Shown piece after piece: positions 7,594-15,718 of a DNA stretch of 64,000 nt. Each line of letters starts with the position of its first letter. Within the stretch, counting starts at the first letter, position 1. Origin of the DNA: UBA10649 sp963842725 (lineage in GTDB: Bacteria; Actinomycetota; Actinomycetes; S36-B12). The notes beneath the pieces are model-generated. The model was given only the letters and a program-made list of their open reading frames with translations. It was not told where the DNA came from and ran no database searches. The stretch lies in NCBI GenBank assembly GCA_963842725.1, contig CAWJHN010000004.1:434001-498000 (forward strand), read 5' to 3'. The translations under genes were made by a program, and so were the position numbers.

Positions 7594-9143
7594 CGGTCGA
7601 GCCTCCGCTCGGCTCCGTCGGCCTGCTCCGATGGGTGTGGCGGCAGCTGACCAGCATGCGCACCGCCCTCATCCTGCTGTTCCTGCTCGCCCTCGCGAGC
7701 ATCCCGGGATCCGTACTCCCGCAGCGAGGCACCAACCCGATCCGGGTGGACCAGTGGCTGCAGGACAACCCGACCGTGGGCCCGACCCTGGATCGCCTCG
7801 GCTTCTTCGACGTCTATGCGTCGCCATGGTTCGCCGCCGTGTACCTGCTGCTGTTCATCTCCCTGATCGGATGCGTGCTGCCACGCAGTCGCCAGCACCT
7901 GAGGGTCATCCGGCAGCCGCCGCCACCGGCGCCCCGACTGCTGATGCGGATGCCGCTGGCGCGCGTCGGCCATTCGCCGGCGTCGCCGGACGAGGTGCGG
8001 GCCGCGGCGGAGGCCTACCTGACCGCCCGACGCTGGCGGACTCGCCGCGGTGCGTACGCGATCGACGACGGCGGCGACGGCAGCGTGTGGGTGGCTGCCG
8101 AGAAGGGCTACCTGCGGGAGACCGGCAACCTGGTCTTCCACCTCGCGCTGGTCGTCGTGCTCGTCGCGGTGGCCGTGGGCGGCCTGCTCGGCTGGAAGGG
8201 CAACGTCATCGTGACCGAGGGGTCGGGCTTCTCCAACACGCTGACGCAGTACGACGCCTGGGGCGGTGGCCGCTTCGTCGATCCGAGCGCCCTGGCCCCG
8301 TTCTCCTTCACCCTCGACCGTTTCGCCGTCGACTTCGAGCGTGGATCAGCCCAGCGCGGCGCGCCCCGACTGTTCGAGGCGGGGATCACCTACCGGCCGA
8401 CGCCGCAGTCTCCGGGAGAGTCGGACACGATCGAGGTCAACGAGCCCCTCGTCGCGGACGGCGCGAAGGTCTTCCTCGTCGGCCATGGGTACGCACCCCG
8501 ATTCGTGGTGCGCGACGCCTCCGGGCAGGTGGTGTTCGACGACGCCGTCGTGTTCCTGCCTCAGGACGGCAACTTCACGTCGACGGGCGTGGTGAAGGTG
8601 CCCGACTCCAGCCCCCCACTCGGGTTCAGCGGGATCTTCCTGCCCACGAGCGCGCTCGACGACGTCCGCGGGCCGCACTCCACCTTCCCGGGCCCGGACG
8701 ACCCGTCCGTCTTCCTGTCGGCCTTCACCGGGGACCTGGGCCTGGACTCGGGGGCTCCGCAGAGCGTGTACGAGCTCGACACCAGCGCCCTGCAGCAACT
8801 CGGCCTCGAGGCCCTCCGGCCGGGGGAGTCGTGGACGCTGCCGCACGGGATGGGCAGCATCGAGTTCACCGGATTCCAGCGCTGGGCGTCGTTCCAGATC
8901 GCTCACGACCCCGGCAAGGAGCTCGCCCTGGCGGCGGCGATGACCGCGATCGGCGGCCTGATGCTCTCGCTTCTGGTGCGCCGTCGCCGCATCTGGGTCA
9001 AGGCGCTGCCCGATCCTCGGGGAGGTACCCTCGTGCAGGTCGCCGGCCTGGCCAGGACGGAGGAGGGCGACCTGCCCGACCAGGTTGCCGCCCTCGTCGA
9101 TCTGCTGAGTCCTGCGCCCGAACCGGAGAGGGAGCCAACGTGA
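7590..9143 (+). CDS. resB: cytochrome c biogenesis protein ResB
   Basis: 517 residues. ResB/Ccs1 family: membrane helices near residues 22-45, 75-95 and 175-197, then a large extracytoplasmic domain and a last helix near 445-465, followed by a cytosolic tail. With CcsB it forms the System II synthase that moves heme out and attaches it to apocytochrome c. Conserved start SMRTALILLFLLALASIPGS is visible. GTG start overlaps the ccdA stop and the stop overlaps ccsB, so resA-ccdA-resB-ccsB is a fully coupled operon. Confidence 0.92.
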   Translation: MTVEPPLGSVGLLRWVWRQLTSMRTALILLFLLALASIPGSVLPQRGTNPIRVDQWLQDNPTVGPTLDRLGFFDVYASPWFAAVYLLLFISLIGCVLPRSRQHLRVIRQPPPPAPRLLMRMPLARVGHSPASPDEVRAAAEAYLTARRWRTRRGAYAIDDGGDGSVWVAAEKGYLRETGNLVFHLALVVVLVAVAVGGLLGWKGNVIVTEGSGFSNTLTQYDAWGGGRFVDPSALAPFSFTLDRFAVDFERGSAQRGAPRLFEAGITYRPTPQSPGESDTIEVNEPLVADGAKVFLVGHGYAPRFVVRDASGQVVFDDAVVFLPQDGNFTSTGVVKVPDSSPPLGFSGIFLPTSALDDVRGPHSTFPGPDDPSVFLSAFTGDLGLDSGAPQSVYELDTSALQQLGLEALRPGESWTLPHGMGSIEFTGFQRWASFQIAHDPGKELALAAAMTAIGGLMLSLLVRRRRIWVKALPDPRGGTLVQVAGLARTEEGDLPDQVAALVDLLSPAPEPEREPT

Positions 9144-10105
9144 CGAGTGTCGAGCTGGCCCAGGCGAGCAATGCCGCCGTGTATGCGTCCATGATCTCGC
9201 TGACGATCGCCATGGTGTGCTTCGCCGTGTCGTTCGCCGTCGGCCGACGCGGTCCGTCGACTACCGGTGCCACGTCCCATCTGGTCGACAGTGCCGGGGG
9301 GACAGCGGTCATCACCCGCGTCGAGTCGTCCGTCGAGGCGCCGCCGGACCCGGGTCGCCGCGCCGCGAACATCGCCATGGCCCTGACCTGGCTCTCGTTC
9401 CTGACGCTGCTCGTCGGGGTCGTGCTCCGCGGCGTGTGGGCGGGGCGGGTCCCCTGGGGCAACATGTACGAGTTCTCCATCACCGCGGCGCTCGGGATCC
9501 TGGGCGTGTTCCTGTTCATGTCCACCCGGCGCGACCTGCGATGGCTGGGGATCTTCATCGTCATCCCGGCGCTCCTCACCCTGGGCATGGCCGTCACCGT
9601 CCTGTACACCGAGGCGGCCCAGCTGGTCCCCGCGCTGAAGTCCTACTGGCTCGTCATCCACGTGTCGGCCGCGATCCTGTGCTCGGGTGCCTTCACGCTC
9701 GCCGCGGCAACCGCGGGACTGTCGCTGGCCCAGGCGCGTGCCGAGCGCCGGGCGGCGCCGTCCGCGGTCACCGGCTGGACCGGTCGCCTGCCCACGAGCG
9801 AACGGCTGCAGGTCCTCACGCATCGCGTCATCTCGTTCGCGTTCCCGCTGTGGACCTTCGCCGTCGTGGCGGGAGCCATCTGGGCCGAGAACGCATGGGG
9901 TCGCTATTGGGGCTGGGATCCCAAGGAGACCTGGGCGTTCATCACCTGGGTCGTGTTCGCGGCCTACCTGCACGCCCGCTCGACCGCTGGCTGGCGCGGC
10001 AACCGGGCCTCGTGGATCGCCATCGCCGGCTGGCTGGCCTTCATCATCAACTACTTCGGCGTCAACATGTTCGTCAACAGCCTGCATTCGTACGCCGGGA
10101 TGTAG
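9140..10105 (+). CDS. ccsB: c-type cytochrome biogenesis protein CcsB
   Basis: 321 residues, about eight membrane helices. The heme-handling tryptophan-rich motif appears as AWGRYWGWDPKETWAF, with flanking histidines in VIHVSAAIL and LTHRVISF and a C-terminal SLHSYAG. CcsB partners ResB in System II cytochrome c heme attachment on the outer face of the membrane. A hydrophilic loop of about 45 residues follows the first helix. GTG overlaps the resB stop. The operon ends here, with the next gene convergent. Confidence 0.93.
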   Translation: MTSVELAQASNAAVYASMISLTIAMVCFAVSFAVGRRGPSTTGATSHLVDSAGGTAVITRVESSVEAPPDPGRRAANIAMALTWLSFLTLLVGVVLRGVWAGRVPWGNMYEFSITAALGILGVFLFMSTRRDLRWLGIFIVIPALLTLGMAVTVLYTEAAQLVPALKSYWLVIHVSAAILCSGAFTLAAATAGLSLAQARAERRAAPSAVTGWTGRLPTSERLQVLTHRVISFAFPLWTFAVVAGAIWAENAWGRYWGWDPKETWAFITWVVFAAYLHARSTAGWRGNRASWIAIAGWLAFIINYFGVNMFVNSLHSYAGM

Positions 10106-10124
10106 TCCCCTCGCGCCGCCTGCC

Positions 10125-10451
10125 TCAGGTCGGCGAGCCGTCCGAGCGGGGGTCGCCGCGGCGACGCTGCATCTTCTTGCTCCACACGTCGTCGCCGAGC
10201 TGCTTGAGGAACGTCGGGTCGTCGTCGGGTGCCAGCGGGGCGCGGCCACGACCGAACCGGCTGCCGCGGGCCGGCCAGACCCGGCCCAGCGCGAGCCAGA
10301 ACACCCCGCCGAGCAGCGGGAGCAGGATCACGACGAGAAGCCAGACGAACTTCGGCAGCGTCCGGGTCTCGCCTCGGGGCGTCCGGGCCACGTCGATGAT
10401 GAAGTAGATGTACAGCGCCACTGCCAACAGCGCGCCAGCCACCCTGAGCAT
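10125..10451 (-). CDS. PLDc_N domain small membrane protein
   Basis: 108 residues with two hydrophobic segments (about 3-22 and 34-55), the second in FVWLLVVILLPLLGGVFWLALG followed by RVWPARG. This is the pattern of the PLDc_N family, short membrane proteins resembling the N-terminus of cardiolipin synthases without the HKD nuclease. The role is unknown. A GAGGGGAG Shine-Dalgarno lies upstream of the ATG at 10451. Such proteins are commonly next to DUF4229 and menA in related actinobacteria. Convergent with ccsB. Confidence 0.75.
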   Translation of the reverse strand: MLRVAGALLAVALYIYFIIDVARTPRGETRTLPKFVWLLVVILLPLLGGVFWLALGRVWPARGSRFGRGRAPLAPDDDPTFLKQLGDDVWSKKMQRRRGDPRSDGSPT

Positions 10452-10513
10452 CGCGTGCTCCCCTCTGCGATCGTGCGGACGCGTTACAGACTAGGTGCGT
10501 CGGCCGGGTGGCG

Positions 10514-12187
10514 CTAACCCGCCTCCGGTTCGACGACACCCCTCCCGGAGATGTCCTGAAAGTGGGACACGTAGAACTGCGGCCGTCCGTCCTCGTCGCG
10601 GACCAGGCCGATGGAGTGCAGGATGCGCAGGGTGCGTCCATCGGACGTCACGACGCTCCCGTCGTGGATGTCGTACACGGACAGCGCCTCATGGGCGAGG
10701 AGCCGGTCGCGGATGGCGTGGTCGGGGCCCTGGCGGTCCGGGCTCAGCAGCTCGTCCTCGTGGTGACTCGTGAGCCACGCACGGTCGCGACCGACGAGCC
10801 GGCACAAGGCGTCGTTGACGAGGAGGAACCGGCCGTCGAGGCCGACCAGGGCCATGCCCTGCGGCGCTCCGTCGATGGCAAGGCGGAGGGTGCGCTCGCT
10901 TCGGGCCAGCGCCTGGCGTGCGAGGACCTGCTCGTGTACGTCGCGGAGCGCCGCGATCCGGCCGACGACGAAGCCCCGCTCGTCCGTGGCCGGTCCCGAG
11001 ACCGACGACATCCAGCGGTACTCGCCGGACGCCGTGCGCAGCTGCAGCTCGACGTGAATGCCCTTCTCACCGAGCTGGGCGCGTGCCTGCACGGCGCGCA
11101 GGGTCTCGCGGCTGTCCGGATGGACCAGGTCCGCGGTCCGCGCGCCGATCAGCTCCGAGGGCTCGAACCCGAGGAGGCGCGTCACCGCGGGTGAGACCCA
11201 CTGCACCACCTCGCTGGTGCTGATCAGGTAGACGGCGTCGGTCGCGTTCTCGGCGAGCAGCCGGTACTGGCTCTCGCGGCGCGCCAGCTCCTGCCGGGCC
11301 AGGACCTGATCGTGGACGTCGCGCAGCCCGATGACAGCGCCCACGATGGTGCCGCGCTGGTCGCTGATCGGCCGGACCTGGGCCGACAGCCACCGGAAGG
11401 CGTGAGCGCCAATGCGCCAACGGCATTCGAACTCGGTGGGTCGGCCCTCGGCGGGCAGGTGGACGTTGATGGCGTCGGCCGCCGTGATGTCGTCCGGGTG
11501 GAGCCACAACGTCATCGGCTGGCCCACGACGTGAGTCGGCTCGATGGCGAGGGCGCGGCGGATGGAGTCGGATGCCCACACGATGACCCCGTGCTCGTCG
11601 GTGCGCAGGACGATGTCGGAGGCGGCCTCGCCGAGCAGCCGGTACGAGGCGAGCAGGGTCTCAGTGGCGGCCTTGCCGCGGGCCGTGTCCGACACGTCGC
11701 TCGCGACGATGAGCACCCCTGCCTGCAGGCTGGCGGTCGTCAGGATCTCCGTCGTGGAGTGGTCCTGCACCTGCTCGCCGATGGGGTAGCAGGACACGTC
11801 CAGCCAGCGTGTTCGTCCCGGACGCACCGACCCCTGGCCCGCGTGGGGCACGAGGACGCCCATCAGGAAGCCGCGGACGGGCAGCCCGGTCAGCATCGTT
11901 CGTCGGGACGGGTGCTGGTCGCCGGTGATGGTCAGCCCCTGCTCCGTCACGGATGTCCAGCGCGGGTCGGAGGTCGTGCGTGCGACGAGCTCGTTCCAGG
12001 GGAGCCCGAGGACGGAGCAGGCCGCGCCGTTGGCGGCCACGAGTGCGCCCGAGCGGTCCTGGACCAGCAGTGCGCGGCCCGGGTTGGTGGCCGCGAGCCG
12101 GCTTGCACCCTCCTTGAGGCGGGGCGGGGCGTCGTCGACCCAGACGAGTGGGTCCACGCTCGCGCGCGGGGAAACGCTGATCGTCAT
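10514..12187 (-). CDS. multi-PAS sensor protein without output domain
   Basis: 557 residues consisting almost entirely of four PAS/PAC units: a divergent one near 30-165, then about 180-300, 310-425 and 430-550. PAC-type linkers VIGLRDVHDQVLARQEL and IAALRDVHEQVLARQAL separate the last three. The final PAC ends with VSHFQDISGR and only eight more residues. No histidine kinase, GGDEF, EAL or HTH region follows, and no transmembrane segment is evident, so it should be a cytosolic ligand- or redox-sensing protein acting through protein contacts, or a gene that lost its effector. ATG 12187 has GGGGGA upstream. Divergent from the DUF4229 gene. Confidence 0.8.
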   Translation of the reverse strand: MTISVSPRASVDPLVWVDDAPPRLKEGASRLAATNPGRALLVQDRSGALVAANGAACSVLGLPWNELVARTTSDPRWTSVTEQGLTITGDQHPSRRTMLTGLPVRGFLMGVLVPHAGQGSVRPGRTRWLDVSCYPIGEQVQDHSTTEILTTASLQAGVLIVASDVSDTARGKAATETLLASYRLLGEAASDIVLRTDEHGVIVWASDSIRRALAIEPTHVVGQPMTLWLHPDDITAADAINVHLPAEGRPTEFECRWRIGAHAFRWLSAQVRPISDQRGTIVGAVIGLRDVHDQVLARQELARRESQYRLLAENATDAVYLISTSEVVQWVSPAVTRLLGFEPSELIGARTADLVHPDSRETLRAVQARAQLGEKGIHVELQLRTASGEYRWMSSVSGPATDERGFVVGRIAALRDVHEQVLARQALARSERTLRLAIDGAPQGMALVGLDGRFLLVNDALCRLVGRDRAWLTSHHEDELLSPDRQGPDHAIRDRLLAHEALSVYDIHDGSVVTSDGRTLRILHSIGLVRDEDGRPQFYVSHFQDISGRGVVEPEAG

Positions 12188-12256
12188 GTCCGTCCCCCGT
12201 CACCTTCCTCTCCCGCCCATCGTAGGAGCAGCCGGGGTGGTTCGCGCCGCGTGGCG

Positions 12257-12262
12257 TACCGT
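12257..12262 (+). promoter_or_regulatory. -10 box, probable leaderless promoter of DUF4229 gene
   Basis: TACCGT ends 6 nt before GTG 12269 and no Shine-Dalgarno is seen, consistent with a leaderless transcript. Confidence 0.4.
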
Positions 12263-12268
12263 GGGGAT

Positions 12269-12655
12269 GTGACATCAGCCGGGTCGCCCGACGCCTCGGG
12301 CCCCTCCCCAGCCCCGGCCCCCTCGGCGGGGACCGATGCGCCCACGCCGCGTCCCACCTGGGTGGCGGTGCTCGTGTACACGCTGCTCCGGGTCGCCCTG
12401 TTCGCGGTGGTCTTCGTCGTCATCGATCTCCTGACGCCGATCCACGGGATCTGGGCGGCGGCTGCAGCCATCCTGATGTCGGGTGCCATCAGCCTTGTCG
12501 TGCTCGACCGTCAGCGAGGACCGGTCGGCCAGGCTGCGGCCCGGTTCTTCGGTCGGATCAACGCGCGAATCGACGCCTCGGCGCGCGCCGAGGACGTCGA
12601 GGACGTCGCCCCGAGCAGCGCCCCGGACTCAGGTCAGGCCGAGCAGCAGTCCTAG
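12269..12655 (+). CDS. DUF4229 domain membrane protein
   Basis: 128 residues. A proline/serine-rich N-terminus of 30 residues, two membrane helices (about 32-50 and 56-75) and a charged C-terminal tail. The core TLLRVALFAVVFVVI fits the DUF4229 family found beside menA in many actinobacteria. Function unknown. The start GTG is supported by TACCGT 6 nt upstream. Its last codons overlap the end of the convergent menA by 27 bp. Confidence 0.75.
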   Translation: MTSAGSPDASGPSPAPAPSAGTDAPTPRPTWVAVLVYTLLRVALFAVVFVVIDLLTPIHGIWAAAAAILMSGAISLVVLDRQRGPVGQAAARFFGRINARIDASARAEDVEDVAPSSAPDSGQAEQQS

Positions 12656-13504
12656 GACGAGGCCGTAGACCAGCAGGAGCACGCCCGTCTGCTTCAGCGC
12701 CGGGATGAGCCCCGGTCCGGTGGCTCCACCGACCACCAGGGCGATGGGGCGAACGGCCAGCAGCCCCGTCGCACACGTCGCCGCCACCCACGGCGAGGTC
12801 AGTGCCGCCACCGCGATGGGCACGGCGAGGGCCGCGACCACGATCGCGGCGTACAGCCGCCGGGTCCGGGCCGCGCCGAGTCGCACCGCGAGCGTGACCT
12901 TGCCGTGCTCCACGTCGCCGTGGATGTCGCGGAGGTTGTTCGTGACGAGGATGGCGCACGCCAGCAGACCGACGCCGATGGACGCGGCGACGTCCGCAGC
13001 GGACACGACCAGCGTCTGCACGTAGGCGGTGCCGACCACCGGTACGACGCCGAAGAACACGAAGACGAATACCTCGCCGAGCCCCGCATAGCCATACGGC
13101 CGGGGACCCCCGGTGTACAGCCAGGCCGCGGCAATGCTCGCCGCGCCGACGAGCAGCAGCCACCATTGCCCGGTCATGGCGACCAGGACCAGGCCGGCGA
13201 GCGCCGCCACGGCGAATGACGCGAAGGCCGCCGCCTTGACCCGGCTCGCAGCCGCCAGACCCTGGCCCACGAGGCGGACCGGTCCGACGCGCGCGGCGTC
13301 GGTGCCCTTGATGCCGTCGCTGTAGTCATTGGCGAAGTTGACGCCGACCTGCAGCGCGACCGAGACGACGAGGGCGAGCAGGACCCGAACCGCGATGAGG
13401 GAGTCCACCTGGGCGGCCAGGCCGGCGCCGACGGCCACCGGCGCGATCGCAGCCGGGAGGGTGCGCGGTCGCGCCCCCTCGATCCATTCCGCTGGTCTGG
13501 CCAT
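12629..13504 (-). CDS. menA: 1,4-dihydroxy-2-naphthoate polyprenyltransferase
   Basis: 291 residues, UbiA superfamily, about eight membrane helices. It attaches the polyprenyl tail to 1,4-dihydroxy-2-naphthoate to make demethylmenaquinol. The first Asp-rich motif is NFANDYSDGIKGTD and the second region is NNLRDIHGDVEHGK; both bind Mg2+-prenyl diphosphate. Start ATG 13504 begins 1 nt after the menE stop, so menE and menA are coupled. The tail donor probably comes from the prenyl synthase at 37993. Ends inside the convergent DUF4229 gene. Confidence 0.92.
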   Translation of the reverse strand: MARPAEWIEGARPRTLPAAIAPVAVGAGLAAQVDSLIAVRVLLALVVSVALQVGVNFANDYSDGIKGTDAARVGPVRLVGQGLAAASRVKAAAFASFAVAALAGLVLVAMTGQWWLLLVGAASIAAAWLYTGGPRPYGYAGLGEVFVFVFFGVVPVVGTAYVQTLVVSAADVAASIGVGLLACAILVTNNLRDIHGDVEHGKVTLAVRLGAARTRRLYAAIVVAALAVPIAVAALTSPWVAATCATGLLAVRPIALVVGGATGPGLIPALKQTGVLLLVYGLVLGLLLGLT

Positions 13505-13505
13505 G

Positions 13506-14753
13506 TCAGTCCGTCCGTCCGTCCGCCTCGGCCCACTCCCGAAGGAGCAGGCGATCCACCTTTCCGTTGGGCAGGTGGGGCAGCCGTCCCACCCGTCGGA
13601 TCCGGCGCGGACCGGCGGCCACGCCGAGCCGTTCGACCACCGCGGCCAGCGCGGCCGACTCGACACCGGGGGCATCGTCCCGCACCTCGACGTACGCGGC
13701 CAGCCACGCCTCGCGGTCCGGTGGCTGGAGCCCGATCGCGGCCGCCGCCACGACATCCGGCAGATCGGCGATGATCCGCTCGACGGCGCTGGCCGAGACA
13801 TTGACGCCGTTGATGACCACGACGTCGTCGCTGCGCCCCAGCACCCGCACCGAGCCGTCAGCGGCCACCGTGCCGAGGTCGGACGTGACGAAGCCTGCCG
13901 CAGTGAAGTGCCGACCGGTGCGCTCGGGATCCAGGCGGTAGCCGGTGGCCACGCAGGGCCCGGAGATCGTCAGGATGCCGGGCGTGCCGATGGAGGATCC
14001 GGTCGTGCCGAGCCTGACACCCGGAAGCGGCAGGCCGTCGAACACGCATCCCCCGGACGTCTCGGTGGCCCCGTAGGTCGTCGTGACGGCAACGCCGGAG
14101 TCCCGGGCCATCGTCAGCAGAGGTCGCCGCGTGGCCCCACCTCCCACGAGGACCGACGTGCACGCCCGCAGGGCTGCGACGCCGGCCTCGTCGGCCAGCA
14201 GGCGGCTCAGCTGGGCGGGCACGAGTGACACGCGCACGTCGTCGCTGGACCGGACGGCCTCGGCGACGGCGTCGTGGAACGCCGCCGACGTGAAGGGCCC
14301 GGCCCCGCCGATGCTCGGCACGACGACGGGATCGCGTCCGGCACCGATGGCGCGGATCAGCACGTTCAGCCCGCCCATCGACGTCACCGGGAGGGCCAGG
14401 ATCCATTGGGGTCGACCGGGCCCGTTGACCGTGCCACTCATCGAGGTGAGCTGGTTCGGGGTGAGCAGCACGCCCCGCGGCGCCCCGGTGGAGCCGGACG
14501 TCGGCATGACGACGGCGATGTCGTCGGACTCGAGCGGGTGATCTCGGTCGTCGGGACGGACGGCTCGCAGCACGGACGTGACGAACGTGGTGGACACGGA
14601 TGCCGAGACGGTCGGCACCGGAGCGATCGCGGGGCCGGTGCCGTCCAGGGCGGCGGCCAGCGCGGGGGCGAGCAGGTGCGGGCCGGCCGGACCCGGCGGC
14701 ACGGGCACGCGGGTGAGGAGCCGGGCAGCGCGGCGACGGCTGGGACTGGACAT
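13506..14753 (-). CDS. menE: o-succinylbenzoate-CoA ligase
   Basis: 415 residues, shorter than generic acyl-CoA ligases, as is usual for actinobacterial MenE. Activates o-succinylbenzoate to its CoA ester. Visible: PTSGSTGAPRGVLLTP (phosphate loop), TTYGATETSGG, GRSDDVVVINGVNVS and the catalytic lysine motif LPNGKVDRLLLRE. ATG 14753 is supported by TACGCT 7 nt upstream on the same strand. Divergent from menB with only 32 bp between the start codons. Confidence 0.9.
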   Translation of the reverse strand: MSSPSRRRAARLLTRVPVPPGPAGPHLLAPALAAALDGTGPAIAPVPTVSASVSTTFVTSVLRAVRPDDRDHPLESDDIAVVMPTSGSTGAPRGVLLTPNQLTSMSGTVNGPGRPQWILALPVTSMGGLNVLIRAIGAGRDPVVVPSIGGAGPFTSAAFHDAVAEAVRSSDDVRVSLVPAQLSRLLADEAGVAALRACTSVLVGGGATRRPLLTMARDSGVAVTTTYGATETSGGCVFDGLPLPGVRLGTTGSSIGTPGILTISGPCVATGYRLDPERTGRHFTAAGFVTSDLGTVAADGSVRVLGRSDDVVVINGVNVSASAVERIIADLPDVVAAAAIGLQPPDREAWLAAYVEVRDDAPGVESAALAAVVERLGVAAGPRRIRRVGRLPHLPNGKVDRLLLREWAEADGRTD

Positions 14754-14760
14754 CACGACG

Positions 14761-14766
14761 AGCGTA
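14761..14766 (-). promoter_or_regulatory. -10 box, probable leaderless promoter of menE-menA
   Basis: TACGCT on the minus strand, 7 nt before the menE ATG. It lies back to back with the menB -10 box. Confidence 0.45.
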
Positions 14767-14772
14767 GGGCGA

Positions 14773-14778
14773 TAGGTT
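14773..14778 (+). promoter_or_regulatory. -10 box, probable leaderless promoter of menB
   Basis: TAGGTT ends 7 nt before the menB ATG at 14786; no Shine-Dalgarno is present. The menE and menB -10 boxes are only 6 bp apart, so the two polymerases would compete. Confidence 0.45.
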
Positions 14779-14785
14779 TCCCGCC

Positions 14786-15718
14786 ATGGACACCCGTACC
14801 CGATACGCACTGCCCCCGGTCGCGCCGGAGGGCTCCCCGGCGCTCGCCGACCCGTCGTACTCGTCGGCCCGCCCGGCCTGCGAGTGGCGCAGCAGCGGCG
14901 ACTTCGGCGACATCCGCTACGAGGTCTCGACGGGCGACGCCGCGGGCATCGCCAAGATCACCATCAACCGCCCCCACAAGCGCAACGCCTTCCGCCCCCA
15001 GACGCTGTTCGAGCTGCAGGACGCCTTCAACCGCGCGCGCGACGACGACGAGGTCGGCGTCATCATCCTGACCGGGCAGGGCGACTGGGCCTTCTGCTCG
15101 GGAGGCGACCAGGTCATTCGGGGCGATGACGGGTACATCGGCGATGACGAGATCGCGCGCAAGGGCATCGGACGGCTCAACGTCCTCGACCTGCAGATCC
15201 AGATCCGTCGCACGCCCAAGCCGGTGATCGCGATGGTGGCGGGCTACGCGATCGGCGGCGGGCACGTCCTGCACGTCGTGTGCGACCTGTCGATCGCCGC
15301 GGACAATGCGCGCTTCGGGCAGACCGGTCCGAAGGTCGGCTCCTTCGACGGCGGCTACGGCTCGGGACTGCTGGCGCGCATCGTCGGCCAGAAGCGGGCT
15401 CGTGAGGTCTGGTTCACCTGCCGCCAGTACGGGGCGGAGCAGGCGTACGACTGGGGCCTGGTCAACTCGGTCGTGCCGATCGAGGACCTCGAGATCGAGA
15501 CCGTGGCGTGGGCCCGCGAGATCCTCGACATGTCGCCGCTGGCACTGCGCATGCTCAAGGCATCGCACAACGCGGCCGACGACGGGCTGGCCGGAGTGCA
15601 GCAGCTCGCGGGGGACGCGACGTTGCTCTTCTACATGACCCAGGAGGCCCAGGAGGGTCGCGACGCCTACAAGGAGAAGCGGCAGCCGGACTTCCGGCAG
15701 TTCCCCAAGCGACCCTGA
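14786..15718 (+). CDS. menB: 1,4-dihydroxy-2-naphthoyl-CoA synthase
   Basis: 310 residues, crotonase superfamily. Performs the intramolecular Claisen/Dieckmann ring closure of o-succinylbenzoyl-CoA. Visible: FCSGGDQVIRGDDGY, YAIGGGHVLHVVCDL (oxyanion hole), QTGPKVGSFDGGYG and the C-terminal KRQPDFRQFPK signature. At the position where mycobacterial MenB has a catalytic Asp (QTDADVG) this protein has Gly181, the E. coli-like, bicarbonate-dependent type. The ATG is preceded by TAGGTT at 7 nt. Its stop overlaps the menC start (TGATG). Confidence 0.94.
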   Translation: MDTRTRYALPPVAPEGSPALADPSYSSARPACEWRSSGDFGDIRYEVSTGDAAGIAKITINRPHKRNAFRPQTLFELQDAFNRARDDDEVGVIILTGQGDWAFCSGGDQVIRGDDGYIGDDEIARKGIGRLNVLDLQIQIRRTPKPVIAMVAGYAIGGGHVLHVVCDLSIAADNARFGQTGPKVGSFDGGYGSGLLARIVGQKRAREVWFTCRQYGAEQAYDWGLVNSVVPIEDLEIETVAWAREILDMSPLALRMLKASHNAADDGLAGVQQLAGDATLLFYMTQEAQEGRDAYKEKRQPDFRQFPKRP

